Source: Sophora flavescens (lineage: Eukaryota; Streptophyta; Magnoliopsida; Fabales; Fabaceae). From it: a stretch of DNA of 64,000 nt. Of the stretch, positions 1 through 11,907 are shown one piece after another (positions within the stretch are counted from its first letter, which is position 1; each line of letters opens with the position of its first letter). The notes beneath the pieces were generated by a model that searched no databases, was not told where the DNA came from, and worked only from the letters and a program-made list of their open reading frames with translations. The stretch spans positions 72,400,200 through 72,464,199 of the forward strand of contig CM061065.1 of assembly GCA_030762895.1 (NCBI GenBank). The letters are read 5' to 3'. Position numbers and translations under genes: made by a program.

Positions 1-2067
1 TTTTAGGAACACTAGCCTGACATCTCGGCAATCTAGGTCCTTATCCTTTCCTTTATTTTTCCCAAGAATTTTCATTCAGTGAAACACAAATACCAAAACA
101 AAAAACTCCGAAATCTTATCAAAGTTTGTCGGAAAATCTCCGCTGTTCTTAAATTCTTTTCCAAATATCCTTTTATTATGAAGTTCGTTTTAAAACGTAA
201 TGAAAATCATTTTTCCTCAAATCCTTTATTTTTATTTCTAAAAAAATCCATTAACCCTTTGAAAAGTCATTTCTAGCATATAAATTTATTTTTCTCACTT
301 AAAAAGTTCGTTTTTCCTTCTACTACCGCTAGGCAAGCAAAACCCCTTATTTTTTGAAAAATTATTTATCATCAACCTTAAAACAATTTTTAAAATGCAT
401 TTTCTTAACATTAAGATTTATTTCCATTTTTTCCCGTCGTTTTGGAAAAAAAAAGTGAAAGTGAAATTTTTTCACGGTTACGTACTCGCTGTCATTTATT
501 AACTTATCCTTTAACTAAACTCATAAAAATATTATTATTTTTACTTTAAAATTAAATCCATCAATTTTCAAAAACATAATGTTTTTCCTTAAACTTTCTT
601 AACGTTTTATCCTTAATTTCCAATAAGCATTGATCGATGTCAGGCTTCCAACAAATCACAAAATCAGCAGAAAATTTCATACAACACAATTTATCACATG
701 CTTTCACAACCAACAATAAATTCACACATCGCAATTTATAGCAAGCTTTCACAGATAAATCATGCATCACAGAATATTATGCAATAATTTAAAACAAATA
801 CCACAAACTACAACAATTAATTTCAGGCACACCAAACAATTTATACACATTGTTATCAAAGCTCCTCAGGTAAACTCCCCTTACCTTAACGTGTGGATTT
901 TTTTTCCGAAAATGATCTCTTAGTTCTCAGCTTCCTCCACAAGACTCCAAACAACAACTACTAACACAATCCTTCACAAAACAACACATAACTAATTAAA
1001 CTTTGAGAAAAACCTACTAGTTCCTATGGGTATGGTTTCAACCCAAGTTAGGAAAATAGGCTAGAGGTTTCAAAATTCTACATACTCATAGATCCATAAC
1101 CTTAGAATAGTGTAGAGCTAGGGAAAATTGCCATAACTTGAAAATGAAGCAAAATCATCAAACCCATTTTATGGGTAGGATTCGGCTCTCAATAGAAAAA
1201 ATAGCTAGGGGTTTCAAAATTTTACATACTCTTGGATCCATGATTCTAGAGTAGTAGAGAGGTATTGAAAATTGTTAGAACTCAAAAATAATCATCCTAT
1301 GATTTTCTACAAATTTTTTAAGACATACATGAAAGTTGAAGAAAATTGCTTTTGGACATGATTCAATGGAAAGAAATGGACTAGAAAAGCTTATGATCAT
1401 GAAGGAAGAATGGTTACCTCTTGAAGATGGAGAAACGATGAAGAGTTTGATCAAAATGAGTGACTGCCGAGAGAAGAAGAGAGTGAGGGGCAAGAATGAG
1501 TGAGTCATAAGGCTAAATCTGTAGTTTCTAATTAATCTTAGGGGTAGTTTAGTCTTTGACTAACTAAAATATGTATATATTTTGTAAAACTAATGATGAC
1601 AAAGGTGAGTCATTAGTGGTGACTCACCACAACCTTGTTACATGTGTCCCTCCATGACCCGGTGTCCGGTTCAGTCTCCGTAGTTCCGATTCTGACTCCG
1701 TTATTCTCCCGATTTAGGTTTTCCGCACCCGATTTAATTCAAAACTTCGGTCGAACAAAATATAATATTTTATTTCAGAGAGAAATTTTTGAAAAGGCCC
1801 ACATCACTTAAAAAATGTTGAGAAAATTTATTGTTTCATTTTCGGGTCAAAATTAGGTTCTCTGACTAGTAAAATCTTACTGTCAATAAAAACGCAGACT
1901 GGGTTTCGTCTGAATTTTCAACCCAAAATTTAACCTTAGGATTTTGCCATGAAATCGAGTCTAAATATGATTTTGTTTCAACCAAAATAATTTTCTAGAT
2001 CTCGGATAAAAATATAAACAGATATTTGTTTATCGATACAGAAAACTGCAGAAATCGGGGTGTTAAA
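1..2067 (-). repeat. LTR of chromovirus family G (cut by window edge)
   Basis: The stretch ends in GGGGTGTTAAA, a one-base variant of the GGGTGTTACA terminus seen elsewhere here, and is followed by a polypurine tract and a chromodomain remnant on the minus strand, so it is the 3' LTR of a minus-strand element. It resembles the family A LTR in order: a segment around 600-780 like A's 22920-23040, a splice-donor-like CCTTACCTTA at 879-888, modules containing CAACCC/CGGCT at 1039 and 1183 (144 bp apart), and the palindromic AGTAAAATCTTACT near 1868. The distal end lies outside the window, so any ORF there cannot be seen. Confidence 0.8.
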
Positions 2068-2080
2068 TTACTACCACACT
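2068..2080 (-). other. Polypurine tract of element G
   Basis: On the minus strand the sequence before the LTR reads AGTGTGGTAGTAA, matching position for position the AGTGGGGTAGTAA tract of the two family A copies. It would prime plus-strand DNA synthesis. Confidence 0.6.
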
Positions 2081-2104
2081 AAAAAATAAATTTCGTCCTT
2101 GAAA

Positions 2105-2488
2105 TTACGTACCTGGAAAAATATCAGGATACTGTAACTTCATTTTGTCCTCAGGTTCCCATGTTGCCTCTCCCATTGTCTCATTCCAAATAACCTTGAC
2201 TAAGGAAATTTGTTTACCCCTGAGCTGCTTAATCCTCTTATCCTCGATTCGCACAGGTGAGGTCTCATAAGACAAGTTTTCTTTTAATTGTACTTCATCG
2301 GGTTCAATTATGTGAGATGGATCAGGAATATACTTCCTCAATTGTGATACATGAAAGACACTGTGAATATTTGAAAGAAAAGGTGGTAAAGCAATTTGAT
2401 AAGCTATTGGACCAATACAGTGAAGAATTTGGAAAGGTCCGATAAATTTTGGAGTGAGTTTTCTGGATTTTAAAACCCTACCTACCCT
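2105..2488 (-). pseudogene. Integrase C-terminus and chromodomain remnant (element G)
   Basis: A continuous minus-strand frame reads through the end of a Ty3/gypsy integrase (KLTPKFIGPFQIL, then VFHVSQLRKYIPDPSH) into a chromodomain (GKQISLVKVIWNETMGEATW, ending in YPDIF) and a stop. It aligns along its length with the C-terminal segments of the two family A copies at 25293 and 34575, with several substitutions, so it is a different family of the same lineage. In Tekay-type chromoviruses this domain is thought to guide integration to marked chromatin. The frame is cut at about 2490, where the sequence switches to B LTR DNA; gag, protease, RT and the integrase core are absent. Confidence 0.85.
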
Positions 2489-2490
2489 AG

Positions 2491-4085
2491 TCGTACGATT
2501 ACATCATAAATAAAATACAACACACAGAAAGATATAGGGGATAAGAAACATTTCTATCATCAAAAGTGGAAAAGATTCATAGCATATCATACAATAAATG
2601 TCACAGACAATCAACATACATAACTAACAAATCATCCTCAAATTCAATGTATTCATCTTCTACCCCAATCTCGTACAACTAGACTTTAATACTGACGTGG
2701 CCACCGCTGATGTATTTCACCCATTCCTTGCGGGGAATGTCAGTCAATTGTTCAAGCGACAGGTTCAAAATTCCTGGTGCACATTCTCTTCCATGGTGAG
2801 AACGTTCATGCAAAGTATGACACTATAGCTGCACGATGCTCCTGGTGCACACCCCGTCCACTCCCGGGGGTGCTCAATGAAATTCAATGACACTATAGCA
2901 GCACAACCTATTTCTAAGGTGGAACGGTCTAGCGAGAACTCTTGATCTCGTGTACTATATTACCAACACACGGTTGTGAACAACAACACCGACCTTGTGT
3001 ACTATATTACCAATACACGTGAATCTCACCAACCCATTTTAATAACATCCTAGTGCCTTAACCTTCTACTAGAACTCAACACATATTCTAGGTCACCATA
3101 CCATATTAAAATACATCATTTGAGTTAGGCACCTCTAAGTCACCATTAATCTCACACCTAAAACAAACAACTATCTCTCGAACAACATATATATCTTTGC
3201 TTAAAAGCCACTAAGCACAATATTAAAAACCAGGCAGATCATGCATAACATAACATCATAAAAATATTCAAACACCACAATATATCACATAAGCAATTCA
3301 ATAATAATCATAAATTCAATCAACCTCAGATAAGATAAAATCATCCTAACGTCGATAAACCTACAATCCCCGAATCACCATTGGTTTCACAGAAAAGGTT
3401 TCCAATGAGATTTTGGTCTTGTCGATTACTCTACTACTAGTAGGGTTTAGGTCGCCCTACACAATTATCATATAATCTACTACTAATCGATTCCGACGGT
3501 AGGTTGATTCTTTCCCCACCTGAGCTTATCTCCGGAAACACGAACTTTCAGCTCCTCGTCACGACACTACGGTTATTAAATCAACCTTCAACCAATCATA
3601 AGAATGAATTAATCAAACAAAATTCATCATTAACCACAGAAGGCTAGGTTCGGCTATGACAACCCGAAATAAGGCTAGGGATTTCAAAACTTCACAAACT
3701 CTTAGATCAACGATCCTTAAGCATTTATAATGATAAAACCAATGATCATAGCTAAAAGAATTGAAACAAAATCCTCTAACACCAAAGGTTAGGGTTTCAG
3801 CCCATATTAGGAAAATAGGCTAGGAAATTTAGTTGGATTCAAGCTCTTGGATTTAGATCATATAGGTACTAGAGAGCTCAAATCAAGCATTAGATTTCAA
3901 AAATGAAAACAAAATCATCAAACCCTCCTTTGGGTGAGATTCGGCCAGTTAAAGAAAATAGGGAAGGAAAATGTTTTTGATTACATGCTCTTGGATAATG
4001 GAAGTAGAAGACATAAAAATATCATAGCAATTAGTTTCACATTAAAAGGATTTTTATATGATTTTCTATGAATTTTCAAAGTAAC
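2491..4085 (-). repeat. Family B LTR, copy i, first part
   Basis: It matches the other B LTRs at 20287-20656 plus 51385-52760, at 61661-62350 (inverted) and at 63570 onward. The LTR 3' end is missing: the copy starts at the TCGT junction with G. It carries B landmarks in order: the AGGGGATAAGAAAC block, a variable repeat island (2806-3020), the CCTAGTGCCT block, a donor-like motif at 3515-3522, and leader modules at 3651, 3798 and 3942 (144-147 bp apart). It is interrupted near 4085 by element D1. Confidence 0.75.
2806..3020. repeat. Short direct repeats in the B LTR variable island
   Basis: Two copies of ATGACACTATAGC(T/A)GCAC and two of TGTACTATATTACCAA(C/T)ACACG lie here. Other B copies carry unrelated repeats at the same relative place. 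Confidence 0.6.
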
Positions 4086-4615
4086 ACACAAAACACTAAG
4101 GACAACAGACCAAGCAAACATCGACTCAAGGGACACCCTAACTTAACAATAACAAAGCAATGCACCACCCAACCATGTAAGAAATCCTAAAACAAAAGAA
4201 TCACCTTATAACAAGTTCACATCCAAGAATATTCCAAAGAAGAAATCATAACAATGGTGCTCCAATATTTCCACACTTGAAAAATTAAAGAACATGACTA
4301 ATTCAATTAAGGAAGAACTATTGGACACCCAACTACTCACAGGAAGTGCAATTTCACTCACTCACTCAAATTTATGTGGGTAATAATTGCAAGTGTATCA
4401 CTCAAATTCACACATCAAAACCATGCAACTTCAAGTTTGATTTTCATCTCAATCATTCATCCTCAATTCACAACATGCATAAATCAAAGGGACTTCATTT
4501 AGGATGTAATGTGGCCAAGTTAAATGGGAAGGATAATAAAGGATAAACAACCTAGTACCAAAGGAAATAGGAGAGCAAAAATTACTTTTAAAGAACCATG
4601 CTTTGCATACAATCC

Positions 4616-4760
4616 TTTTCCACCTCTTTCTTTTTGACTTCCTTCACCTTCTTTTCTTTCAAAGCACCACTTTGTTTTTTTGCAAGTGGTTCATACCATT
4701 TTTCATTTTTTTTTGCATTTATTTTTTTGTCTTCTTTTTTTTTTCTTTTTTTTTTGGGTA
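4616..4760. repeat. T-rich low-complexity tract
   Basis: Long T and C/T runs on the plus strand within the spacer of D1. A second T-rich tract lies at about 5675-5735. A similar T-rich tract occurs at the same relative place in the spacer of the element at 43108-50671 (about 45200-45350). Reading frames crossing it are low-complexity artefacts. Confidence 0.7.
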
Positions 4761-5763
4761 ACCATTCCTTCCTTTCACCAACATGTAAGCACAATATTCT
4801 CCCCCATACTTATGTCAAACCCACTCACAATAATTCAATTCTCTCCTATCCACTAAGGTTGGGTAGAAACATTGTTTTTCAAGTTAAGGCTCATGGGTAA
4901 AAACAAACAAAGATTTACATATAAAGCTCAAATGGGCTAAGCAAAGGGAAAAAATCAAGGTTGGCTATTTGGTCAAAGTGGCTACATGAAAAACGGCCCA
5001 AATTATTTTTATAACATGCATGTGAATCATGAACTTCAAACAAGAACCAAGCAAACACAAGAGTATGAGTTTCAATGGTGCACTCACAAGAAAGAATTTA
5101 CAATTATAGGCTCAAATGACTCACAAGGATAAAGTTAAGCAATCCAATTAATTCTCACCAAAATTTTATAGCCATGAACTTTAATCAACAAAGTTTAACA
5201 CAAAGCACCAAAGTTATGAAATCCAGTCAAGAACATACTCAAATGACAAACTAAGCCACAAGTATCACCTTCATATCGAAGGAAAACAAACATGGTGGGT
5301 GTACAATACAATGAAATTGCCAAGAATGGGGTTCCACACAAGCATGCTTATTATTTTTTATTTTTTATTTTAAAGAGGAGTACTGACATTAACTTGCAAA
5401 TACTAAAAAAAACACTCAAAAATAAAACAGCACACAAACCCAAAAAAATAAGAACAAAATAAAGAAAAAGAAAAGAAAACTCCGCTATCTTGCGCTTCCA
5501 AACTTTGGTCTAAACTTGAGGTCACCATCATTAGTGCCTCATATCCTTCCTTTTTGTCATGAGATACCATGAAGCACAACTAAATATATATCCCAGAACA
5601 AAGAAAACATTAGCACAAGATAGGCAAGTCATAAAATAAAAAAAAACAACTAAATATATATCTGAATCAAAATTTTATTTTATTTTTTTATTTCCAAATT
5701 TTCTTTTTTTTAATTTTTTTTTAATTTTTTTTTCAACAAAAACTAACAAGAAAATGAAAATAA

Positions 5764-6534
5764 CTAAAGAGAAGGGTTAAGAAAACTCATTGAGAAGCTT
5801 CCACCTAGATCCCATTGCTTGTAGCATAGGGGCCAAGAGATGCTAAATATGTAAAGGCATCCTCCCGGATCCCATAGCTTGTGAAGTGGTGATTGCAGAA
5901 GCAATATGACTCTACCCTTAATTTCTTCTAACAAGTGTGTGAAAACTCCATTGACCTCTTTAAGTACAATAATGAACTCACTTCCTCCAGGGTCAAATGG
6001 TATTTTCACAAGGAAATTTGACAGACAAGTGGAAGGGACTAACTTTGCAGTGTCCACACATGCATGTAAGCCAACATATTTATCCAATGCAGCAATTTCA
6101 GGTTTCTTAGCAAGCATGGTGGAGTGAATGTTTTCCAAATGACTTGCCTTCTCAATTGTTCTTTCCCAAGGAATTTTGAAAGGTAATTCCTCTTCTTGTG
6201 ACTCGTCTACCACCACCACTTCATATTCATTTTGATCCATCCCCACAACCATATTTTGCTCAAATTTTGCTTCACGTGGCTCTTTGGGAATCACTTGTAA
6301 ACATGGTGGTGGTGGTGGTAAATACGAACAAAAGGTTTCCCATTCCTCCTTGGAGCCTCTATATACAAGCTTACCCATCATACAATCAACTTGTGTTGGA
6401 ATATCATGATCTTCCAAATCTATGTAGTCTCCCCAACACAAGTTGTTCTCTAAAGTGTGACTTGAGGCTTCCTCATCAGATGGATAATAATAGTTGTCTA
6501 TGAATTGCATCCACCTTGAACAAACAAAACTCAA
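5764..6534 (-). CDS. Unrecognised 256-residue ORF of element D1
   Basis: I do not recognise this protein. It starts about 90 bp inside the tRNA-Asp-type primer site, where gag normally begins, and is open for 256 codons. The first third is rich in Asp, Glu and Tyr. A proline run (YLPPPPPCLQ) and an acidic stretch (VVVVDESQEEE) precede a segment beginning KIPFDPGG near residue 178. The C-terminal part repeats a DPGG-type motif: FDPGG (about 178), LWDPGG (about 218) and QWDLGG (about 239). It lacks a zinc knuckle and the W-rich gag core. A related plus-strand remnant at 8993-9208 keeps the last roughly 70 residues with the same three motifs, so it is a recurring element-borne ORF and not a chance frame. 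It could be a captured host gene fragment or a highly derived gag. Confidence 0.5.
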   Translation of the reverse strand: MSFVCSRWMQFIDNYYYPSDEEASSHTLENNLCWGDYIDLEDHDIPTQVDCMMGKLVYRGSKEEWETFCSYLPPPPPCLQVIPKEPREAKFEQNMVVGMDQNEYEVVVVDESQEEELPFKIPWERTIEKASHLENIHSTMLAKKPEIAALDKYVGLHACVDTAKLVPSTCLSNFLVKIPFDPGGSEFIIVLKEVNGVFTHLLEEIKGRVILLLQSPLHKLWDPGGCLYIFSISWPLCYKQWDLGGSFSMSFLNPSL

Positions 6535-6622
6535 AATAAAAGATCAAATATATACAAAAAATAAAAAATAAAAATGTCTAAATTAGTTTCCTCCTTTGTT
6601 ACTAATGATATTGGCAAAACAA

Positions 6623-6641
6623 ATCCCCGGCAACGGCGCCA
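6623..6641 (-). other. Primer binding site, tRNA-Asp type (D1)
   Basis: The minus strand reads TGGCGCCGTTGCCGGGGAT, complementary to the 3' end of plant tRNA-Asp as used by Athila-type elements. Six bases separate it from the LTR end at 6648, the same gap as in the element at 43108-50671. Confidence 0.8.
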
Positions 6642-6647
6642 AAAACT

Positions 6648-7859
6648 TGTTGACGATTTCGGTAAGTGTACGGGATCGTTGTAAGTAATAAAATCGGTAA
6701 GAACCGGATATCGTCCACAGGGATTAATTACCAAGTACTAATTCACAAATTAAACAACTATATTTTTGGATTTATACTAAAATTTGGTATGAAGAGAGCT
6801 CAAAATAAATAAAATAAAACAAAAGAGCAATAAAATATTTTTGGATTTTTTTTGAGATAAAATAGAAATAAAAATGCTAGGTATTTGATTTCATCCAATT
6901 ATGAATCCGGATTCCTCATAGACAAGGAATCATATGAATTACCGACACTCTAATTATCTTAATCTCAATTGGCATGTTAAAGGACAAATTCCCTTAACTA
7001 ATTGAAGCCTAATTCTTTAGTGAATCAATTCTATTAAACCTTACTAATTACCCTAATTCCTTAGGTCTAATTAACAAAGCATGATGATTATAGCTCTATG
7101 GAATTTGTGAAATGCCCACATTAATCAGTTATCTATTCCTAGATTAACCAAATTAACAGTGATGATTACAAGAGGCAAAGTCCAAAAATCACCATTCCTA
7201 GCATATAATTGAACCCTCAAAAACATAAGAATGGTAGCTAAGCATTCAAATGTAAGGAAGCACAGTAAACATCACATCAACAATTTCAATTGTTCATAAA
7301 ATAATCAGAGAGTAAAATAAAACTTCATCATAAAAAGATTACATCAAAACCCTAACAAAAAGGAATTTAGCTAGACATGCTAAACCTTAAGATAAAATAA
7401 AATATAGATAAAGAGATAAGAAACAACTCCATGATAATGATAATAAGAGAACACAACACCACTGCTAGATTCCTCCTTGCGCTGCCGCTGTGCGTCTCTG
7501 GTTCACCCTCCAGGACCTTTTTCTATCCTTATTTATTTTTCTGTCTCGTGCGCTACTGTGTCTCTTTTTTTCGTTGTTGTGCGGCTGGTCCCTTTTTTAC
7601 ACTGTGCGACCCCCTTTTTATATGATGCCGCCTCCTCAGCGTCCAGGTCCTTCTTCTTTTAATGCTTTCTTTTCTTCAAATATTTAGGACTTGCTTCACG
7701 TACATGGACCCCCACTACTTGAACGTGATCTTCCCTGGTCAAAGTTGCTGGAATTGTCTTTTAATTGATCAATATTTAGAGTTTGGTCCACTTCAGGTGG
7801 GCTCCTCCCCATTAGCATTTTCAAACCAATATTAGAATAGATTTCCAGAAAAATCAACA
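6648..7859 (-). repeat. 5' LTR of element D1
   Basis: The inner end is fixed by the primer site; the LTR starts TGTTGACGATTTCGG on the plus strand. The outer end is placed at the inverted TCAACA at 7854-7859. A TATA box lies at 7614-7622. There is no second LTR copy in the window to confirm the length. Confidence 0.5.
7614..7622 (-). promoter_or_regulatory. TATA box in D1 LTR
   Basis: The minus strand reads TATAAAAAG inside the LTR, upstream of the presumed transcript start. Confidence 0.45.
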
Positions 7860-8124
7860 ATTACTCCACATGGGCTTCTTCTATTAGCCAAGTCCAAGTC
7901 CATTTGCTTAATAAATTTTTTTTTTCTTCATATTTTCCTATTTAACAAAAACAAAAGAAAACATTATTAAATAAACTAAAAAAATTATAAATAAACTAAA
8001 ATACGTAAAACATTATTAAGAACTCAATTAACTAAACTTAGGGACAGAACTCAACCAATTAGCACAATTGGGAGCAAAACCCACCCAATAAACACAGAAA
8101 TCATAGAATCTAGAAGATTATCAC
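7860..8124. other. Unassigned A/T-rich spacer
   Basis: This lies between the proposed D1 LTR edge and the resumed B LTR. It has no coding signs and no match to other parts of the window that I can see. It may be an outer part of the D1 LTR if that LTR is longer than proposed. Confidence 0.4.
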
Positions 8125-8991
8125 GCAGCTCCGTCGTTTACCCGATTTCGGTTTTTGAGAGGAAAATAATGAAACGAAAGCAAAATGAAATAGGTATGGT
8201 TTGTTGGAGGTGGATGCACGAAATTGAAGAGATGTGGGAGGTTTACAACCATGTAAAAGGAGTGGTTAAAAGTGCGTAGATGTGTCTTGTTAATACCCGC
8301 GAAAGATTGGGGGGTATTTTGGTCTTTTTACCTAAGAGTCATGATTACTAGCATTTAATGCTCATAAATGCTGGGTGACTCATCCTCCATGAGTCATCAT
8401 GTATGACTCATTTTCCCGATCTCTTGACGGGTCTATGCAGTTCCGTTTCCGACTCCGTCGATTTCCCGATTAGGGTTTTACGCCTGCGTAAAAGTTTAAT
8501 ATTTCGTTTTCGGTTGAAAATTTTCAAACCAACCAAACTCGTTAGAAATATGATTTAAATATAAATCATTTCGTTCACAAGTCAAAATTAGGTTTTCTGA
8601 TCATTAAAATCTTACTGTCAGTGAAAACACCGACTGTTTTCCGTCCGAACTTTTACCAAAATCCGTCTGAATAAACATAATATTTTATTTTTGATCAGAA
8701 ATTTGGAAAGTAGACTTCCTCACAGACAAAATATAAAAAAATCTACAAATTTCAGTTTTCGGGTCAAATTAGGATTTTCTGTCAGTATAAAATTATACTG
8801 TTTGTTAAAAACGCAGATCGGTTTCCGTCTAAGTTTTAAACCCAAATTAATTTTAACCGTATCTTCTACCATAAGAGAGACTATGAATATGATTTTATTT
8901 TACTTAAAATCACTTTCTAACTCTCAGATTAAAATATAATTAATTATATTTTAACCGGCTAAACAACGTAATTAAAAATCAGGCTGTTACA
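8125..8991 (-). repeat. Family B LTR, copy i, 5'-end part
   Basis: It matches, inverted, 56739-57600, including the terminal GCTGTTACA, two copies of the palindromic module (8598 and 8783) and the CCCGATTTCGG block at its inner edge. The terminus at 8991 abuts the D2 remnant directly, which suggests the B element had inserted into D2's ORF. Confidence 0.75.
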
Positions 8992-8992
8992 T

Positions 8993-9208
8993 GACTTACC
9001 ATTTGACCAGGGAGGAAGTGAGCTCATCATAGCAATTATAGAAGTCAGTGGAATCTCTTCAAACTTGCTTCTTCCATCTCCACTCCACAAGCCATGGGAT
9101 CCAGGAGGAAGGACTTACATTTTGAGCATCTCTTGGCCTTTGTATCACAGGCTATGGGATCCCGGTGGAAGCGTCTTCCTGAGTTTTTCTAAACCCTTCT
9201 CTTTTTAA
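8993..9208 (+). pseudogene. C-terminal remnant of the D-type ORF
   Basis: The frame is open from the B LTR boundary to a TAA and encodes the motifs PFDQGGSELII, PWDPGG and LWDPGG, in the same order as the last part of the 256-residue ORF of D1 (IPFDPGGSEFII, LWDPGG, QWDLGG). The rest of the gene is missing. The shared motifs in two differently oriented elements show that this ORF is a family feature. Confidence 0.6.
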
Positions 9209-10818
9209 TTAGCTTTCTTTTCTTTGCTTTATATGTGTGTGAGTCTTGTGTTGGTAAGCTTGAAGGGATTTTAATTGATTTATCATAGATGGAATGCATG
9301 ATAAATGTTGAATTTTGATGATTTCCCCCCAATGATTTGAATTTTTGAAAATTGATCCCTATTTGAAAAATTGAAAAATAAACTTTGAGAAATTTTATTG
9401 TGATTGCATGATTTATGACAAGTTTTGGGTGAAGGGGTGCACATATTAGGGATGTATCTCGGTTAAATAATTTACTAAAAATGTCTAGGTGAGAAATTTG
9501 AGCCTCCAACATTGTTTTTAATTGTGTGAATCACTTTTAAGTTGCACTTTACCGGATTTGCTTGAATATCTTCATGGTTTGCATGTTATATGTTTGCATC
9601 AAATGATTTAGGCAATTTTCTTTGCAATAACTACTTGGTCTTTAAAAGAACCAAACTTAATAAATATTCCTTTGTTAGCCACATTGAGCCTAATAGCCTA
9701 TTGTTTCTTGATGACCTTATGTTATAAGCCAAAAATCCGGAAAAACCATGTTAACCCAATCTTTAGGATTTATGAGAGCATGGATGCTTAGCAAGACAGG
9801 GGTTGTAGGAAACTAAGTTTGGGGTGGCTTCAAGGGTTTGATATGTTATTTTGGGTTAAGAAAAAGAAAAATAAAGGTTGAAGCCAAAGGTAAAAAGAAA
9901 AAGAAGAACAGTACAAAAATGTCAAAACGGTATTAAAATGAAAAGGTTGTAGTCACCCAAAGTGAAAGAATAAATAAAATAAAAATAATTTAAAAAAGGG
10001 AAAAAGGAATAAGAGTGGAAAGTCAAAGTGTAATTGGCAAATTACATGCTTTCATAAATCTTAGGGTCTTAGCCTTGTACATTTGTATATCCTACCTTTA
10101 GCCAGACCTTATTACAACCCTTAAAAGACCTTTTGATGTTGCATACATATTTTTTTGTGGGAACTTTCTTTAGATAAAAATAAAATTCATGGAAAGTGCT
10201 CTTGAAATGTGAAATTGAGTGAAAGTTAATAGCTTAGACAAATTGTACGAATGAGTGAAATACCATATGCCCTTGTGAGGAAGGCAATTGTTTGAAATTG
10301 GTGATATACCTTGTGTGTGTAACTTGGATCCTTTGCTTATATTGATGATTGCATGAATGATGAATTTTTCTTTTTTTAACGTAAATGAATGTGGGGATTG
10401 TATTGTTGAAAAGGGGGAAACATTGATTGGAATTGTATTGAGAAAATTACATGAAATCTATGCGAAAATAGTTGAGTCCATTGAGCTTACCCAGTTTTGA
10501 GTCTTTTTGAATTTTACTTTGTTTGGGGACAAGAAAAGTTTAAGTTTAGGGTATTTTGATAAACCTCTGGCTTATCTAGTTTTATAGCTAGTGAGGTAAC
10601 AGTTTTTGTGCTAAATGTTCGAGTTTAATCTCGTTTTCGCCCAAATTTGGCTTTAATTATCCTCGAGCAACATTTTGAGTCTTTTAAGTAGTTTTTAGGA
10701 TATTTTGGTTAATATTGAGTCAAATAAAGCATTTAATGCTACTCATTATTTTCAGGTTAAAAGTGAAGCTCAAGGAAACTTGGAAAATTGAAGAAAACAA
10801 GCAAAAATAAGAATTTCA

Positions 10819-11020
10819 AGGTCTCGCCCCACGAGCCAGAGCTGATGCTGAGCAAGGAATTGGAGTCTTTCAGTCTCGCCCCGCGAGACAGTGCTTGCCC
10901 TGCGAGCCAGACACGGGTTTTGTGAAGATCTTTCAATCTCGCCCCACGAGACAGGCCTCGCCCCACCATGATTCAAAACCAGATTGGAGCCAAAAGTAAG
11001 TGCTCGCCCCGCGAGATAGC
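10819..11020 (+). repeat. Array of CTCGCCCCGCGAG-like palindromes
   Basis: Five to six near-copies of TCTCGCCCC(A/G)CGAG(A/C)CAG occur in about 200 bp just upstream of the TATA box of the D2 LTR. The half-sites CTCG and CGAG can pair. Confidence 0.7.
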
Positions 11021-11035
11021 ACAGATCCAGTTTTC

Positions 11036-11043
11036 TATAAATA
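11036..11043 (+). promoter_or_regulatory. TATA box in D2 LTR
   Basis: TATAAATA directly follows the palindrome array. Confidence 0.55.
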
Positions 11044-11907
11044 GCTTGTTTAGTGCAAATTAGGGAGAGCAATTTTTAGTTTTAGGTATTTTCTCTTCTA
11101 ATCCTTGTTTCTCTTGGGGTTGCGTCTCCCTTAGTGATTTAGGATTATTTTATGTTTTCTTTTCAATTATTTTGTTATTGATTATGAACGTGATGAGGAG
11201 CTAATCCTCTTTTCTGAGGGATCAATGAAGCCGCTCATAACGACATAGTTCAATGTGATGTTTTCTTATTCTTTTCTCTCAATTCTTGCTTTCTAATTCA
11301 GATTTGATTGCGTTAATCAAAAGCGCGCATGGTTAACTAGTCAAGCACGATGATTCCGACTGGAGATTCACGCTTTAGGACTTGAATTAGGAACACTGAT
11401 TGAGTATTGATGACGATAGAATAGGAGATTGGTGCAATCATTATAGGGAACCAAGAACTTAATGAATCTTGCATGTTTGTCATCATAGAGATATGGTTGA
11501 TTTGCATGTTTAAGTATTTTCTCTTGTGCTCGATCGAGACATTAGGATAATTTCGGTTTCCTGGTTGGCATGTAATTGAACTTAGGGATAAGAAATAATC
11601 ACTTGGATCTATTGCTTAATTGGGTAGGTGAATTCGTGAACTTAGATCTCACTATTATAGTTAACATCTTGATAATTGATGCTTAGTTTTAGATTTAGAT
11701 AATTGATAATTGATTTAGATAACTCTTTTATCGCAACATCTTTCTATCTCTTCTCAACCAATTGCTTTTGTTGACTTGGTCAAAAGTTAGTTATTATCTT
11801 CAAATCTAGACAAATTGGCCACCCAATCATTGTGTTCGATACTCGATAATTACTTGTCGTTTTAATTATTACTTGCTTCGATTCGATACACTTGGCGGAG
11901 CCCATCA

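Larger units (their letters stand above)
4086..7859 (-). mobile_element. Truncated non-autonomous Athila/Tat-like element D1
   Basis: From high to low coordinate: a 5' LTR (6648-7859), a tRNA-Asp-type primer site (6623-6641), a single 256-codon ORF (5764-6534), then about 1.7 kb without coding signs (4086-5760) that contains T-rich runs. No gag, protease, RT or integrase motif is visible. The 3' LTR is missing; the sequence switches to B LTR DNA near 4085. The order PBS, ORF, long non-coding spacer recalls the gag-protease-only element at 43108-50671. The 4085 edge is approximate, and the 7859 edge is chosen only because TCAACA there mirrors the TGTTGA-like LTR start. Confidence 0.6.
8992..11907 (+). 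mobile_element. 3' part of Athila/Tat-like element D2
   Basis: Plus-strand order: the end of the D-type ORF (8993-9208), about 1.3 kb of non-coding spacer (9209-10541), a purine-rich tract before the LTR (about 10542-10556), and a 1,351 bp LTR (10557-11907) with TGAT/ATCA ends. The 5' half is lost at 8991, where the B LTR ends. It is related to D1 but has a different LTR. Confidence 0.65.
10557..11907 (+). repeat. 3' LTR of element D2
   Basis: It starts TGATAAACC after a purine-rich tract and ends CCCATCA, giving TGAT/ATCA inverted ends. It contains a TATA box (11036-11043) and an array of CTCGCCCC(G/A)CGAG-type palindromes just upstream (10819-11020). Confidence 0.7.

Noticed and set aside
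4598..4900. Ser/Phe-rich frames over the T-rich tract
   Set aside because: They are translations of low-complexity T and C/T runs on one strand and A-rich runs on the other.
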